From assembly GCA_024760905.1 (NCBI GenBank), contig CM045735.1, positions 12,144,749 to 12,208,748 on the forward strand: a DNA stretch of 64,000 bases. The letters run 5' to 3'. The notes under the pieces were generated by a model. That model was given only the letters and a program-made list of their open reading frames with translations. It was not told the origin of the DNA and did not search any database. Both the position numbers and the translations under genes were made by a program. Numbering within the stretch: the first letter of the stretch is position 1; each line of letters begins with the position of its first letter. Of this stretch, positions 45,006 through 57,274 are shown piece after piece. Source of the stretch: Plotosus lineatus (lineage: Eukaryota > Chordata > Actinopteri > Siluriformes > Plotosidae).

Positions 45006-45902
45006 TCAGATGTAGGTCCTCTCAGGACATTTGGAAATGAGTTCACTGTCAGAAGATTCCAGGCTATGGTCAGACTCTGCATGATTCAGCTTGGATTTTG
45101 TAGACAGTTTGTAAAATTCATCAGACTCCATCATAGATTCTTGTGGTCTTACAGCTGATGTCTTGCTCTTTCTGGATCCTTCAGATGTTGGTTTCTGCTG
45201 CTGATGAGAGACTGGAGCCAGTGTCATTCTATTCTGGCTTATACTGTGGACTTTCTCTGAACTTCTGATGCTAGATCCAGCTTCTGAACATACAACTCTG
45301 TAGTTGACCGAAGGGCTGTGTTCTTCTGCGTTCTGGAAATAGAAAGTACTACAGAGCATACCACCGCCCAACAAGAGAAGAATGGAACCAATCCAACCAA
45401 TATAGATGGCAGAACCAATCTCTCTGCGCTGGGCAGCATTTGTCTGTGGCTGATGATGCAGCTTTACTACAGTGGCAGTGGCCCATGCGACAGGAATTAG
45501 ACAGAGAAGAGCGCTAATGATTAGCACCACCCCAGCTGCAGTGACGACTTTACCTTTTGAAGACCCACTACTGTACTCCAGAAACCGAGTGCATTTTCCT
45601 CCGATGAAGGCCAGTATGAGACCCAGCGAACCAGTCAGAAGTGATCCTACTGTTAGCACCCGAGCTGCCTTCAGATCATAGCTGAGCACCAGTGTGGAGT
45701 CATGAGGGTCACACTGCATCTGACCTGTACTCTGTATCACACAACTCATCCAGATGCCCTCGCACATCGTCTCCGAGGTAACAATGGTTGTACCAGTGAA
45801 GCTGGTCACCCGCCACATTGGTATGATACAAGCAAGAAGGACGCATACCCAACCAACTAGGGCAAGGCCACTTCCCAACAAATGTATCCACTGTAAAGCC
45901 AT
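45006..45902 (-). CDS. Claudin with very long C-terminal tail
   Basis: A tight-junction four-pass membrane protein. The start at 45902 (MALQWIHLL) places the claudin landmarks at their usual positions: W30, GIW at 49-51 (normally GLW), C54 and C64. An in-frame ATG at 45926 would add eight residues and is less likely. Membrane segments lie at about 8-28, 78-100, 118-142 and 160-183. The rest, about residues 185-298, is a Ser/Lys-rich cytoplasmic tail ending ERTYI, a variant of the usual claudin PDZ-binding YV end. Typical claudins are about 210-230 residues, so the tail of some 115 residues stands out. Single exon, as is common for this cluster. A poly(A) signal lies at 44914-44919. It belongs to the CLDN3/4-type cluster by position; the exact orthologue is not resolved. 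Confidence 0.88.
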   Translation of the reverse strand: MALQWIHLLGSGLALVGWVCVLLACIIPMWRVTSFTGTTIVTSETMCEGIWMSCVIQSTGQMQCDPHDSTLVLSYDLKAARVLTVGSLLTGSLGLILAFIGGKCTRFLEYSSGSSKGKVVTAAGVVLIISALLCLIPVAWATATVVKLHHQPQTNAAQRREIGSAIYIGWIGSILLLLGGGMLCSTFYFQNAEEHSPSVNYRVVCSEAGSSIRSSEKVHSISQNRMTLAPVSHQQQKPTSEGSRKSKTSAVRPQESMMESDEFYKLSTKSKLNHAESDHSLESSDSELISKCPERTYI

Positions 45903-45926
45903 TTTTCTCTGGATCACCGGATGCAA

Positions 45927-47162
45927 ATGAAAGGTTCTGAAGTGTGTTCTATCTTCTGGTCAAATCCTTGGTATTCTTGAGGCAGTCTGAATTTTCTGTC
46001 AGAAAGAAACTCTCCAACTGAAACTCTGCATCCTATGTACCTGCCTTGGTAGATTTCTATCTGTCTGTCTGTCTGTTCGCCTCAGAAACTTTCCAGTCCT
46101 GAGGAAAGTATTCACATGAGTAGGTCAGACATCGACATCAAACTAAAGCAGATGAGAATGGGATGGGAGGTGTGTGTGCTCCTGAGCAGACCATTCTTTA
46201 CGACTCTAAACTTACATGCGACTAGCCAAACCAGATTCGCTGTTCATTCAAGGACAATATGCAGTATTAATCTGAGCCACCTGTAAACACGAATCCAGTC
46301 TTTTTTGTTTTGTTTTGTTTTCTTTTTCTTGCAAGATGTTTTGGTCATGTTTCAGGAAACAAGAACCTAAGCATACCTTTCACTGAAGCAGAAAAGTCAG
46401 CCAATAATGAATGTCCTAGGGAATTCCATTTCTCTCAGGCTTTATAATTTAACTAAAAACACTTCCTTGCACACCCTCCTCCAGCCTTGTTGGTATAACC
46501 ACGTGACACACAATGCAAGAACATATGGACATAAAAGAGTATTGTGTGAGTATTATGTGTGGTTTAATTGTTACCACATTAAAAAGGATGACTTCATTTT
46601 TTTTGCCCTGCCCTTGGATAATTAGTACAGAACAAAATATGCAAAGTCATCTGACACAATAATGGTTGTTCTATTTTAACATTTTTGCCCTTATATTTAA
46701 CACATGACACCCCTTAGAGACAGTAGCCTGAGCTTGAAATGGAGTCCCTGGCGCTACCAGGCAGAGACACTACCTGCTGTGCCACTGTGTCTGCAGCAAC
46801 AATGTGCATTCAATCTCATGACCTTTATTATTCCATTTATTTCAGTAGGATCGAAATTCTGATTGCGATTGGGTTACAGCTCTCTACTCTCGAAGCTAGT
46901 GTGATGCCTTGCATCTTCCATTTCACTGAGTGTTGCCAAATTAGTGGCTTTGGCACCAAATTTTCTTTTGTAAAAAAGGTGCTAAAAAAAAAAAGTCAGG
47001 ATTTTGATCAGAGGAAAACAAACAGATCTACTGAGACAAACATCTACTATCAGATGATGACGTTCCTGCACTCAAACCTACAGGTTTGGTTAACTCGCTT
47101 CCATTATGCAAACCTGACTGTGTTGCATTTGTGAGGTTCGATCACAATCACTGATCGTTCTA
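45927..47162. other. Upstream region of the long-tail claudin
   Basis: Likely contains the promoter and 5' UTR. No motif is convincing. A CTGT repeat is at 46060-46075. Confidence 0.35.
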
Positions 47163-47460
47163 GGGCAGTGGTGGCCTGGTGGTAAAGGTTGCTGGATTGC
47201 TCATCCTAAGGTTGGGGGTTCGAGTCCCACTCTCAACAAGGTTGTCACTTTACCCCCAGTGCAGCTAACTGGGTTATCAAAGGCCAGCCATGTCTCTCAC
47301 TGTCTATTGTGAGAGGTTCATGTAAAAGAACCATTGCTGACTTTCATCAAAAGTAGCTGCAAAGCCATCAGTGTGTTTTTGCCCTGAGATGACCTGGCAA
47401 GCTGTCAAGGGTGTGGACTCGGCCCTCAGATCAAGGGCTCAGAAAATGGAAATGAATGAA
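47163..47460 (+). mobile_element. SINE-A, first of three tandem copies
   Basis: Head GGGCAGTGGTGGCCTGGTGG, good B-box GGTTCGAGTCCC; the tail carries a small deletion. Confidence 0.9.
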
Positions 47461-47645
47461 TAAACTATTGCAGCTTGGTGGAGGTACCTGGTGGGTGCCC
47501 GTCTCATCTATCCAGATATTCTTCTATCTTGAGTGACACTGTGCCCATGACTTCTTTTTTTTTTGAGGGATGGAGTATGCCCCAAGTAACACCATTAGAT
47601 TTTGGGAGTTTTCCATATCAAATTCGTAAAAACCTGTGTAACCGG

Positions 47646-47990
47646 GGCAGTGGTGGCCTAGTGGTAAAAGTGTTGGATTGCTGATCCTAAGGTTGGGGGT
47701 TTGAGACCCACTCTCCACAAGGTTGTCACTGTCCCCCCGGTGGAGCTAACTGGGTTATCAAAGGCCGGCCATGTCTCTCACTGTCTATTGTGAGAGGTTC
47801 ATGTAAAAGAACCATTGCTGACTTTCATCAAGAGTAGCTGCAAAGCCATCAGTGTGTTTCTGCCCTGAGATGACCTGGCAAGCTGTCAAGGGTGTGGACT
47901 CTGCCCTCAGCCAGGGTCGACTGAGATGGACGTCAGCCTCCCCATGACCCTAATTAGAATCAAAGGACTCAGGAAATGGAAATGAATGAA
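47646..47990 (+). mobile_element. SINE-A, second tandem copy
   Basis: Head GGGGCAGTGGTGGCCTAGTG, tail CCTAATTAGAATCAAAGG. Confidence 0.9.
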
Positions 47991-48177
47991 TAAACTATTG
48001 CAGCCTGGTGGAAGTACCTGGTGGATGCCCGTCTCATCTATCCAGATATTCATCTATCTTGAGTGACACTGTGCCCATGACTTTTTTTTTTTTTTTTGAG
48101 GGATGGAGTATGCCCCAAGTAACACCATTAGATTTTGGGAGTTTTCCATATCAAATTTGTAAAAACCTATGTAACCG

Positions 48178-48478
48178 GGGCAGTAGTGGCCTAGTGGTAA
48201 AAGTGTTGGATTGCTCATCCTAAGGTTGGGGGTTTGAGTCCCACTCTCCACAAGGTTGTCACTGTCCCCTCCGGTGCAGCTAACTGGGTTATCAAAGGCC
48301 GGCCATGTCTCTCACTGTCTGTGGTGAGAGGTTCATATAAAAGAACCATTGCTGACTTTCAACAAGAGTAGCTGCAAAAAGCTGTCGGCGTGTTTCTGCC
48401 CTGCGATGGCCTGGTGAGCTGTCCAGGGTGTACTCTGCCTCCTCGTGACCCTAATTAGAACAGAAAATGAAATGAACA
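48178..48478 (+). mobile_element. SINE-A, third tandem copy
   Basis: Head GGGGCAGTAGTGGCCTAGTG; tail shortened, ending CAGAAAATGAAATGAA. Confidence 0.9.
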
Positions 48479-49307
48479 ACATCATAGTGTGCCCAACTTT
48501 TTTTTTTTTTGACTAGGCAGTGTATATACAAGCGATAAATTTAGGTTACTTCATTATTATTTCTATTCATGTCTCTTCAGGAAGTTATTGAAACAGCTGG
48601 TGCAAAAACCTATGGAATATGGTTCAAAACAAAGTCAAGTGGTTTTCACACCCAACGTACGCTACAGCTGAACCTATGCAGTGAATTGGAATTGCACTCT
48701 AGTGACTCTTGTTGGAGTTCGGTGTTTAAAAGACCTTTGTTCGAATGTGTTCAATACAGCAGGTGCGGCACACAAAGACATGAGGCACATAAAGAAGAAT
48801 ATCATGAACCAAGGGTTGTCAGGTTTCAACAAAATTTTCAAGCCAGAAGACAACACAAAACCCACATGAATACCGGGAAACAAAACATAAAACGGGGGCC
48901 ATATAAAAGGAGATATTTCAGCACAGTTTATCAGATTCAAGCTGAAATAAAGCTGTTGTTTCTTGGGTAAGTCTGGTTAGAAAATGCTGATGATAGCTTA
49001 GTAAGAAAAAACCCACATAGAAGGATAAATAATTTAGAAATTTCCCATTGGAAACAATGGGACTCAAGATTTCTATTAAAAGGATAAATAATCCCCCCCC
49101 CCCCCCCATCTAATTAAATTGTTTTATTTAACTGATAGAATCCTCTCTGTGTGTATCTGACAAGAAACTCAAAAATAACTACCATGGATTTTAATATAAA
49201 GAACAAAAATAATAAAGTAAACCACCAACATAATATAGAGGAAAAAAACTTTATTTTCTTATTTGTATCATGAAAAAATATTTCAGACCGTTTATCTGAA
49301 TGGTATA
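48479..49307. other. No confirmed gene
   Basis: An open frame at 48569-48970 follows a TCTTCAG but resembles no known protein; a C run lies at 49084-49098. Confidence 0.35.
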
Positions 49308-49723
49308 CATGGATCTTTCACTTTCCACGATTAATGGGGACCGAGACCCCATGAAGTAGGATCGACCCCCTGACTGACGTATACGTACATGTATGTGTAT
49401 ATAATATCAATAAATACATATTCAACACTATAAATGCTTATAGTAACAATTAAACATTCAAAAATAATACATAAGATGTAAATAAAATATAAATACACAC
49501 ACATACGGACGCGCACCTCACAGAAAAATATAAGTAGTTTTGTTGGAGGGTTTTTGGTTGGTTTTTGTTTGTTTGTTTGTTTGTTTGGTTGTTTTTGTTT
49601 TTGACGAGGTTTGCATAATTTGCCTTGTTTTTGCAGCAATTTCCTTTTTTTTTTTCGATTTTGAAAAACCTACGCTGTACCGAAGCCGCAGAAACTGAAG
49701 CTCGAAACAGCGAGCGATCACTG
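49308..49723. mobile_element. Tigger-type MITE, nearly full length
   Basis: Ends CATGGATCTTTCACTTTCCA and CAGCGAGCGATCACTG, with TA on both sides; (GTTT)n run inside at 49566-49585. Confidence 0.88.
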
Positions 49724-49761
49724 TACTGTTAATGACATTCAGATAAATGGTCTGAAATATT

Positions 49762-50085
49762 TTTACTCACTCACTCATTTGCCGAAATGCTTAATACTAA
49801 GGTCACAGAGAGGCCAAAACCTATCATAGCCAACACTGGGTTTCACCCAGGGTACACCCTGGACAGCTCAGAACAGCACACTCAGACTTACGGACTGTTG
49901 AAAATCTTAGCTGAATGTGTATGTCTTTGGACTGAAGGAAGAAACTAAAGAGCCTGGAGGAAACCCAGGCAAGCACAGAGTGAACATGCAAACGCCACAC
50001 AGAAAACAGAAGGAGAATGTGCAAACTCCAGGACTTTGCTGTGACGTGAGAATGCTAACCGCTAAGCCACCATTCCCCGTGTCAT
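49762..50085 (-). mobile_element. SINE-B
   Basis: Reversed: CACTCACTCATTTGCCGAAA, CAGGGTACACCCTGGACAGC, GAGCCTGGAGGAAACCCAGG, head CTAACCGCTAAGCCACC. Confidence 0.82.
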
Positions 50086-50139
50086 AAAAAGTTCTTTGAC
50101 TAAATTGCTCATTCATTTTATGAATTCACTCAAGAAAAT

Positions 50140-50437
50140 ATAAGAAGAGAGAGATATAGCCTTTGTACTGCATCTGGCCGTGGTTTAAACTACACAGTTC
50201 ATCCATAATAAGCCTTCCCAGTATACCAAGCTGGTAACCCACAAATGACGATGGTGCCCACAAAAAACCAAGTAGCGCCACAACAAGACCCACGATATGA
50301 AATTTCTGTGATATCATGACCCCATATCCTTCAAGAACAGAGTTAGCTTTGCCTGTTCCTTTGTGAATGTCCGTACAATTTGAGTAAGGTCTCCACTGAC
50401 TGTTTTCGCCGCATGAGGAGGAATGTTTCCTTGACAT
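50140..50437 (-). pseudogene. Claudin pseudogene fragment
   Basis: A decayed copy of the claudin at 55821-55186. The start ATG is at 50317 (MISQKFHIVGLVVALLGF against MVSQKLQIAGLALALIGF), and similarity continues upstream into the leader (GYG before the Met in both). After the CCAGCTTGG that encodes the end of LPAW the copy jumps to TACTGGGAAGGCTTA, losing about 48 nt of the first extracellular loop. It then has stops and reads QMQYKGY where the parent has QMQCKGY, so C64 is lost. Homology ends soon after. Because the leader is copied too, this is a DNA-level duplication rather than a processed copy. Confidence 0.8.
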
Positions 50438-50705
50438 CGATTTTTGTTACAGACTTTTATGTTTTTCAGTTAAACTACAATGCCGAGTACCAAAACTAAC
50501 AGTCAAAGTAGCACATTCACAAACTGCAGACCTGTGGATGGTGGTCAACCTGACTATTTCTAGACGTGATCACTGAAGCATAGCCTTGTTCAGTTAAAAA
50601 AAAAAATGATGGGAAACCTACCAATATTGTTAGTAAATGGAAGCAGGTAAATGGAGAACCTTTGCATTGACTACTGCAATGAGTAAGACATGACACATGA
50701 AGTTG

Positions 50706-51033
50706 AATAGGGTCCTAATTAGGGTCTCGGGGAGGCTGGTGCCCATCCCAGCCAACTCAGGGAGAGGGCAGAATACACCCTGGACAGCTCACCAGGCCAT
50801 CGCAGGGCAGAAACACACTGACAGCTTTGAAGGCTACTCATGTCAAAAGTCAGCAATGGTTCTTTTACATGCCTCACACCATCGACAGTGAGAGACATGG
50901 CCGGCCTTTGATAACCCAGTTAGCTACACTGAGGGGGGGGGCGCAGTGACAATCTTGCGGAGAGTGGGACTCAAACCCCCAAGCTTTGGATCAGCGATCC
51001 AACACCCTATACCACTAGACCACCACTGCCCCG
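50706..51033 (-). mobile_element. SINE-A, nearly complete, L2-like tail
   Basis: Tail GGTCCTAATTAGGGTCTCGG at left; head ACTAGACCACCACTGCCCC at right. Lies just upstream of the claudin pseudogene. Confidence 0.9.
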
Positions 51034-51769
51034 TTGAATAGCATGTTTTATTTATTGTATTGGGTCTGTATTATGTTTTTTGTATGTGGTGCATCTCTTT
51101 GTTTTCCTTTGAAGAGAATCCTGACCAGACTTGTTCACAGATTTTCACCAAACTTGGTGGGAACACTAACCTGCCTGAGCCCTATGAATGATTTAATTTT
51201 GGAATGTCAAGGTCAAACATCAAGGTCAGAGCAGAGTAACATATTGTTTGGAGATATAACACTAATAGTAAACCGTTATGAAATTTCATACGAGACAATT
51301 ACCTTTACCTTTACTGCCCTTCAAAGGTCAAACCCCAGCCATGTTGTAAAACCTTCAAACGAGAGGCATCCCCCTTTGTTTTTAGTCACTTCCATGTAAT
51401 ATAGATCCCTTTATTCACCATGGGAATGATTGGTCTTCCTTATCTAGGCAGCTAGTAGGGGCAGGTCTGGTTCATTCTTGGGTGGGAATAATAGGTGGTT
51501 TGGAGGATTAGGGAAACTACCTGGCAACACGCCAAGTTAAAAAAAAAATCCCTGCTCACAGAAACCAAGAGTTGGTTTTGATTGAAAGCACATATTATAG
51601 AATGTATCATTCGCTGACCAATGGATAATTAAAACAGTACATATAGAGCCTATGTTATCTTTGTTGATTATTTAGCGAGTTAAAAGGGTAACCTGAATTG
51701 ATTGCATTAGGTGCTGAGTGTTTACTGTTGAATTATTTTGATGAATCTATCATATACCACACACAAACT
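51034..51769. other. No recognised feature
   Basis: A - to + scan shows only short frames; nothing assigned. Confidence 0.4.
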
Positions 51770-52128
51770 TATTCTTTTCCTTTCGGCTGTTCCCTTTTTC
51801 TCAGAGGTTGCCACAGCGAATCATCTGCCTCCATCTTCATGGATGTCATATTAATAATTTGCATGTTTGATTTGGTATAGGTTTTTATGTCGGATGCTCT
51901 TCCTGACACAACCCATTAGCAAGGGGCAGAAACACACCGACGGCGATGCAGCTACTCTTGACAAAAGTCAGCAGTGGTTCTTTCACATGAACCTCTCACC
52001 ATTGACAGTGAGAGACATTGCCGGCCTTTGATAACCCAGTTAGTTGCACACGAGGGGGGTGTTATCGAACTCTCAACCTTAGGATCAGCGATCCAGTGCC
52101 CTTTCCCACCAGGCCATCACTGCCCATA
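51770..52128 (-). mobile_element. SINE-A, RTE-type tail, complete
   Basis: Reversed: TTCTTTTCCTTTCGGCTGTT, CACAGCGAATCATCTGCCTC, GTCGGATGCTCTTCCTGACA, AGCAAGGGGCAGAAACAC, then SINE-A body and head CACCAGGCCATCACTGCCC. Confidence 0.9.
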
Positions 52129-52429
52129 TACCACACACAAACTATTTTTTATTATTATTTGTGATGTAGGAACTATAAGCACTAGGTTATTCATACAGGT
52201 TTCTTTTTGCTCTCTTTTTTAAAGAGGAGAATACAAAAAATTGTAGCTTATCATATTACAGAGAAAGCAGAAGATGAAAAGTCCTCTGAGCTGGAGTATT
52301 GTTCCTTGACATAAAACACGATAGCCCTTTTTACAAACCAAACACAACCAATATCACATACATTTATATTAAACAAATTAAATAAAGTCATACAAAGAAA
52401 TATATTAATTATATGCAAAAATGTTGCCA

Positions 52430-52762
52430 AGTTCTCTGAGGTGAAGCTAATCTGATGGACTCAAGAAACACTGTGTCCATATATTGTGCTCAAATGAGCC
52501 CAGATTTCAGCTTGTTTTCAGGAGAAATGTTGAGTTCTCATTATCAAAGATGGAAAAAAAAACCCCAGCCAAATTGTTATTTAAAGAAAGACAGCAACAA
52601 CTTGTATCTGTGATGGTACGGGGGCGCATCATTGCCCTAGGCATGGATGAGTTGCATCAGTATGAATGTACCTTTGACATACGGGGATATTTGGATATTA
52701 CACCAGAGTATGCTGCCAGTCTAGCTCTGTCTCTTATCGAAAATGTATGGTCCATCATGTAG
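52430..52762 (+). pseudogene. Tc1 transposase remnant
   Basis: An open frame at 52484-52762 contains CSNEPRFQLVF, VSVMVRGRIIALGMDELHQY and ends LIENVWSIM, in the order of a Tc1 catalytic domain with the centre deleted (VMVWG and NPIENLW blocks in the family). Confidence 0.65.
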
Positions 52763-52769
52763 GTGAGAA

Positions 52770-53852
52770 GGGAGCATGGACTTTTGAGCAGATTATGTCT
52801 TGTACTAAGAAAGAATGTCGTCTGTTTCCAAATGAATAAAAGATGTACGGTAATTAAATGTAAAATTGATGTAATGCAGTTGGAAATATGCTCCTGTTCT
52901 CACTTTTGTTAAATCTGTTGTTGGCATCAAATTCAAACATCAAACCCGTTGTTCGTATTTACAAAATACAATTAAGTAGTTTGGTAAGAATTATTTCCTT
53001 GTACTTTTGTGGGCTAAATAAAGGTTTGTATGAATGAACCAATCAGAAGTTTTAGGTTTTATTGCTTTTTGTCATATGTGTAACTCTATCATTTGAATTA
53101 CAGTCAAAAAGGTAATTCATACCATCAGCTTCATCATGCTCATGGATTAAAAATGACCAACAATGATTATTCACAGCACATTCAATGCCCAAACAATAGC
53201 TATGTAATCCTTTGTAACGTGGTTCATCGTACACCCAAAAATGGCAACTAGCTAGTTAGATTTTTTTGAATTTTATGACAATTAAACGGAATAGTGTGTG
53301 AGCCTACTCTTCATTTATTTATTTTAAATAATGTTGATTTGTTTGTCAAGATATTTTTCGTAAAATTAATTAATTAAAAACATTCTCTAAATTTGATAAG
53401 TTCAATGTTGTAAAATATGTAGAAATTCCCCTTAATAGGAATTTAATCTCCTTTTGTCCCCCCTTTCTCTTTCTCGAAAACTCCCATGATAGTATTCAAT
53501 ATATGGTGGCTCTCACCACAGCTTTTTGTATTGGCTGTCACTGTAGGTTGTGAATGATTGACATATCAAATGATTGAAGAGAATGTTCTGTAATTAGACA
53601 CAGATACCCTGGAAAACACCCAGGTACCTACACATTAATGCCCTTATTCAATCAGCCAAGCATGTGACAGCAACACAATGTATACAGTCATATAAATGCA
53701 TGGCATGAGCTCCAAGCTCAAGTTCTTATTACACATCAGAATGGGGAAATATTTCTGCATAGTCATTTCCTTCACATCCGCGTGAAACACATTTAAACAG
53801 AGGTGTGGACATAATCATCAAAGATTGAAGGAAATAAATATCTATTTGTGGT
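52770..53852. other. No recognised feature
   Basis: AT-rich non-coding sequence. Confidence 0.4.
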
Positions 53853-54831
<979 letters not shown>

Positions 54832-54867
<36 letters not shown>

Positions 54868-54896
54868 AATATATATATATATATATATATACACAA

Positions 54897-54995
<99 letters not shown>

Positions 54996-55038
54996 AATAT
55001 ATATATATATATATATATACACAAATATATATATATAT
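54832..55038. repeat. (AT)n array with ACACAAAT interruptions
   Basis: About 200 bp of AT with an ACACAAATAT block repeated four times (near 54860, 54890, 54988 and 55018). Confidence 0.97.
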
Positions 55039-55185
55039 AGGTTATAACTGAATGAATATTACAATACATTCACAGATATACTTTAGGCTGATTTATGCTG
55101 GAAAGGTCTAAAGGTTCTTTAATTGATTTGATCATTTTACCAGTCCAAGTTTACCAAGTGACCAAGCATAAAATGCATGTCCATT

Positions 55186-55821
55186 TTATACATAGACCTT
55201 GTTGCTGCTCAGTGAAGATTTGGCTTCAGAGTATTTCACATGATAGAGAGTATCATTTGTTGGTGGACATGAACTACAGAGGAGAGATCCACCTGCAATG
55301 AGAAATGCAGCACATCCAAAGCCGGCATACAGGCAAGGTCCCAGTTCCCTCTTACGGGCGTCCGTAATGGTAGGATTGTAAAAGTCCCTGATAATATCAT
55401 TTGTGATCCAGCTCACTGGAATAAGAACAAGAATTCCCATGACAATAAAAATGACTCCACTGACAATGACAATCTTAGCCTTAGTACCCTCATCCTGTAC
55501 AAAACTGGTGCATTTGCCGCCGATGGTGGTTATAATAATTCCCAAAACCCCAACAACAAGGGCAACAATCATCACGGCTCGAGCTGCCTGCAGATGTACA
55601 GGAAGAATAAGGAGGGAGCTATAGCCTTTGCATTGCATCTGGCCAGTGGATTGAACCACACAATTCATCCATAAGCCTTCCCAGTACACTTGGAAAGTCA
55701 CGATGTTGGCGCCGATGAAAGCCGACATCTTCCAGGCTGGTAAACCGCAAATGACGATGGTGCCCACGAAACCAATCAGTGCCAGAGCGAGACCCGCAAT
55801 CTGAAGTTTCTGGGATACCAT
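55186..55821 (-). CDS. Claudin, CLDN3/CLDN4-like
   Basis: A tight-junction claudin. The start at 55821 (MVSQKLQIAGLALALIG) gives W30, GLW at 49-51, C54 and C64 exactly in register and a 211-residue protein, close to claudin-4 (209). The frame is open 41 codons further upstream to 55944, but that part has no claudin homology and is probably 5' UTR. Four hydrophobic segments are clear. ECL2 contains DFYNP after the third segment. The tail ends SSNKVYV, a normal PDZ-binding YV terminus. Single exon. AATAAA motifs on the - strand lie at 54291-54300, beyond a long AT array that would be in the 3' UTR. Confidence 0.92.
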   Translation of the reverse strand: MVSQKLQIAGLALALIGFVGTIVICGLPAWKMSAFIGANIVTFQVYWEGLWMNCVVQSTGQMQCKGYSSLLILPVHLQAARAVMIVALVVGVLGIIITTIGGKCTSFVQDEGTKAKIVIVSGVIFIVMGILVLIPVSWITNDIIRDFYNPTITDARKRELGPCLYAGFGCAAFLIAGGSLLCSSCPPTNDTLYHVKYSEAKSSLSSNKVYV

Positions 55822-56222
55822 GTTGCCGTATCCTTTAAAAAAGCGAATTAGCTTTGTCTGTTTCTTTGTGAACCTCTCAAAGTCTGAGTCAAGCCTTGAC
55901 CAACCATGAGCTTTAATAAATAGGGTGGAGTCTATGCATGGCATGTGTTTTGGCTACTGCTGTGTGGAACCAGTTTGTATTTTTCCATCAGCATTTAATT
56001 CCTGCTATGCCAGCTGACGACATCTACATTTACAGAGATCACCTTTACAACTTGGCTAAAGGATGTAGTTTTGGACTGTGTATCAGGATAAAAAACACGA
56101 TTATTTCCAGATGAAGACATTGAAACCGATCCTTGTTCAAGTTAGTCAACATTTTCTTGATCTGCCACTTACCAACATTGCTCCCATGAAAGAAAACTGA
56201 TATAAAATAATTATAGATCTCA

Positions 56223-56530
56223 CTTCAGGGCAGCACAATAGAGCATTGCTGCCTCAGAGCACTAAGATTCTGAGTTCTCACCTGCCCGCTGTATGGGACT
56301 CTACTTGGTGATGTTTTCAAGTTTTTTTCAAGTTCTCCCAGTGCCGGTGTGGGCTTTCTCCCAGTTTAAGAGCATGCAGAATAAATATGCTGGTTAATCT
56401 AATCTGACTATGATTGTAAATTTGAGTCCGACTGTCTGTTTGTCTGTATACCTGTCAGTGTTATCTCTGTAACACATCCTGCCCAGGGTGTACCTGCCTC
56501 TCACCCAAAGTAAGCTGGAACTGAAATGCT
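56223..56530 (+). mobile_element. SINE-B, diverged
   Basis: AGGGCAGCACAATAGAGCA, CTGCCTCAGAGCACTAAGA, GGGCTTTCTCCCAGTTTAAG, CCCAGGGTGTACCTGCCTC follow SINE-B order. Confidence 0.65.
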
Positions 56531-56631
56531 GATGGATATTATATATATAATATATAATATATAATAGATGGATGGTGGTTGAATGGCTTTAGTATTGTAT
56601 CTCTAATCTCTAACTACCCTTGCAACATATA

Positions 56632-57104
56632 CAGTGATTAATTGGGACCCAGACCCCCCCCCCCCCCCCCCCGCGCGACCACCGAATTCCGCGAAGTAGG
56701 CCAACCCGCCCCCACCCCCACTGATGATACACTGTATATTTGTATATAATATCAATAAATATATATTCAATGTTATAAATGCTTATAATAACAATTAAAC
56801 ATTTAAAAATAATGCATAAGATGTAAATAAAATATAAATACACACACATACAGACATGCGCGAAAATGCATGTGCACGCACTCAGATCTGCACCACACAA
56901 AAATGTAACTAGTTTTGAAGGGAGGTTTTGGGTCGTTTTTTGTTTTGTGTCTGTATAGGTTTGTTTTTTTTTTTTTTTGTTTTTTTTTTTGCATAATTGT
57001 TTTGCGGCATTGTCTTTAACTCTTTCCCCTATTTTTCCTATTTTACAAAAACTGTGATGCACTGAAGCCTCATGAATTGAAGCACGAAGTAGTGAGGGAT
57101 CCTG
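56632..57104. mobile_element. Tigger-type MITE
   Basis: Core as in other copies; right end GTAGTGAGGGATCCTG then TA. The left end has lost part of the CCTCACTT block. C run at 56656-56672. Confidence 0.85.
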
Positions 57105-57146
57105 TAGTACTTGAATAAATATTCATTGACTGACAAAAAATAGGTG

Positions 57147-57205
57147 ATAAGGTGGCATAGTGGTGAACACATCCATGTCACAGCAAAGTCCTGAGTTTCA
57201 GTTTT
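57147..57205 (+). mobile_element. SINE-B head fragment
   Basis: AAGGTGGCATAGTGGTGAAC and CACATCCATGTCACAGCAA; truncated. Confidence 0.55.
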
Positions 57206-57274
57206 TTCTGGCTTGGCAAAAGCATTACTATGTGAAGCTTGTATGTTTGAATTTTTTTCTTTCTTTTTTTGTTA

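Larger units (their letters stand above)
47461..48530 (+). repeat. Tandem duplication, ~530-bp period
   Basis: TAAACTATTGCAGC starts at 47461 and again at 47991. Each unit is a spacer (GATATTC, GAGTGACACTGTGCCCATGA, TAGATTTTGGGAGTTTTCC) plus one SINE-A. The second spacer differs by a few bases and a longer T run. Confidence 0.92.

Noticed and set aside
48569..48970. 133-codon + strand open frame as a host gene
   Set aside because: No recognised domain, unusual composition, next to repeated SINEs; chance frame is more likely.
55822..55944. 41-codon N-terminal extension of the CLDN3/4-like protein
   Set aside because: Claudin landmarks are in register only from the Met at 55821; the extension is hydrophilic and unlike any claudin.
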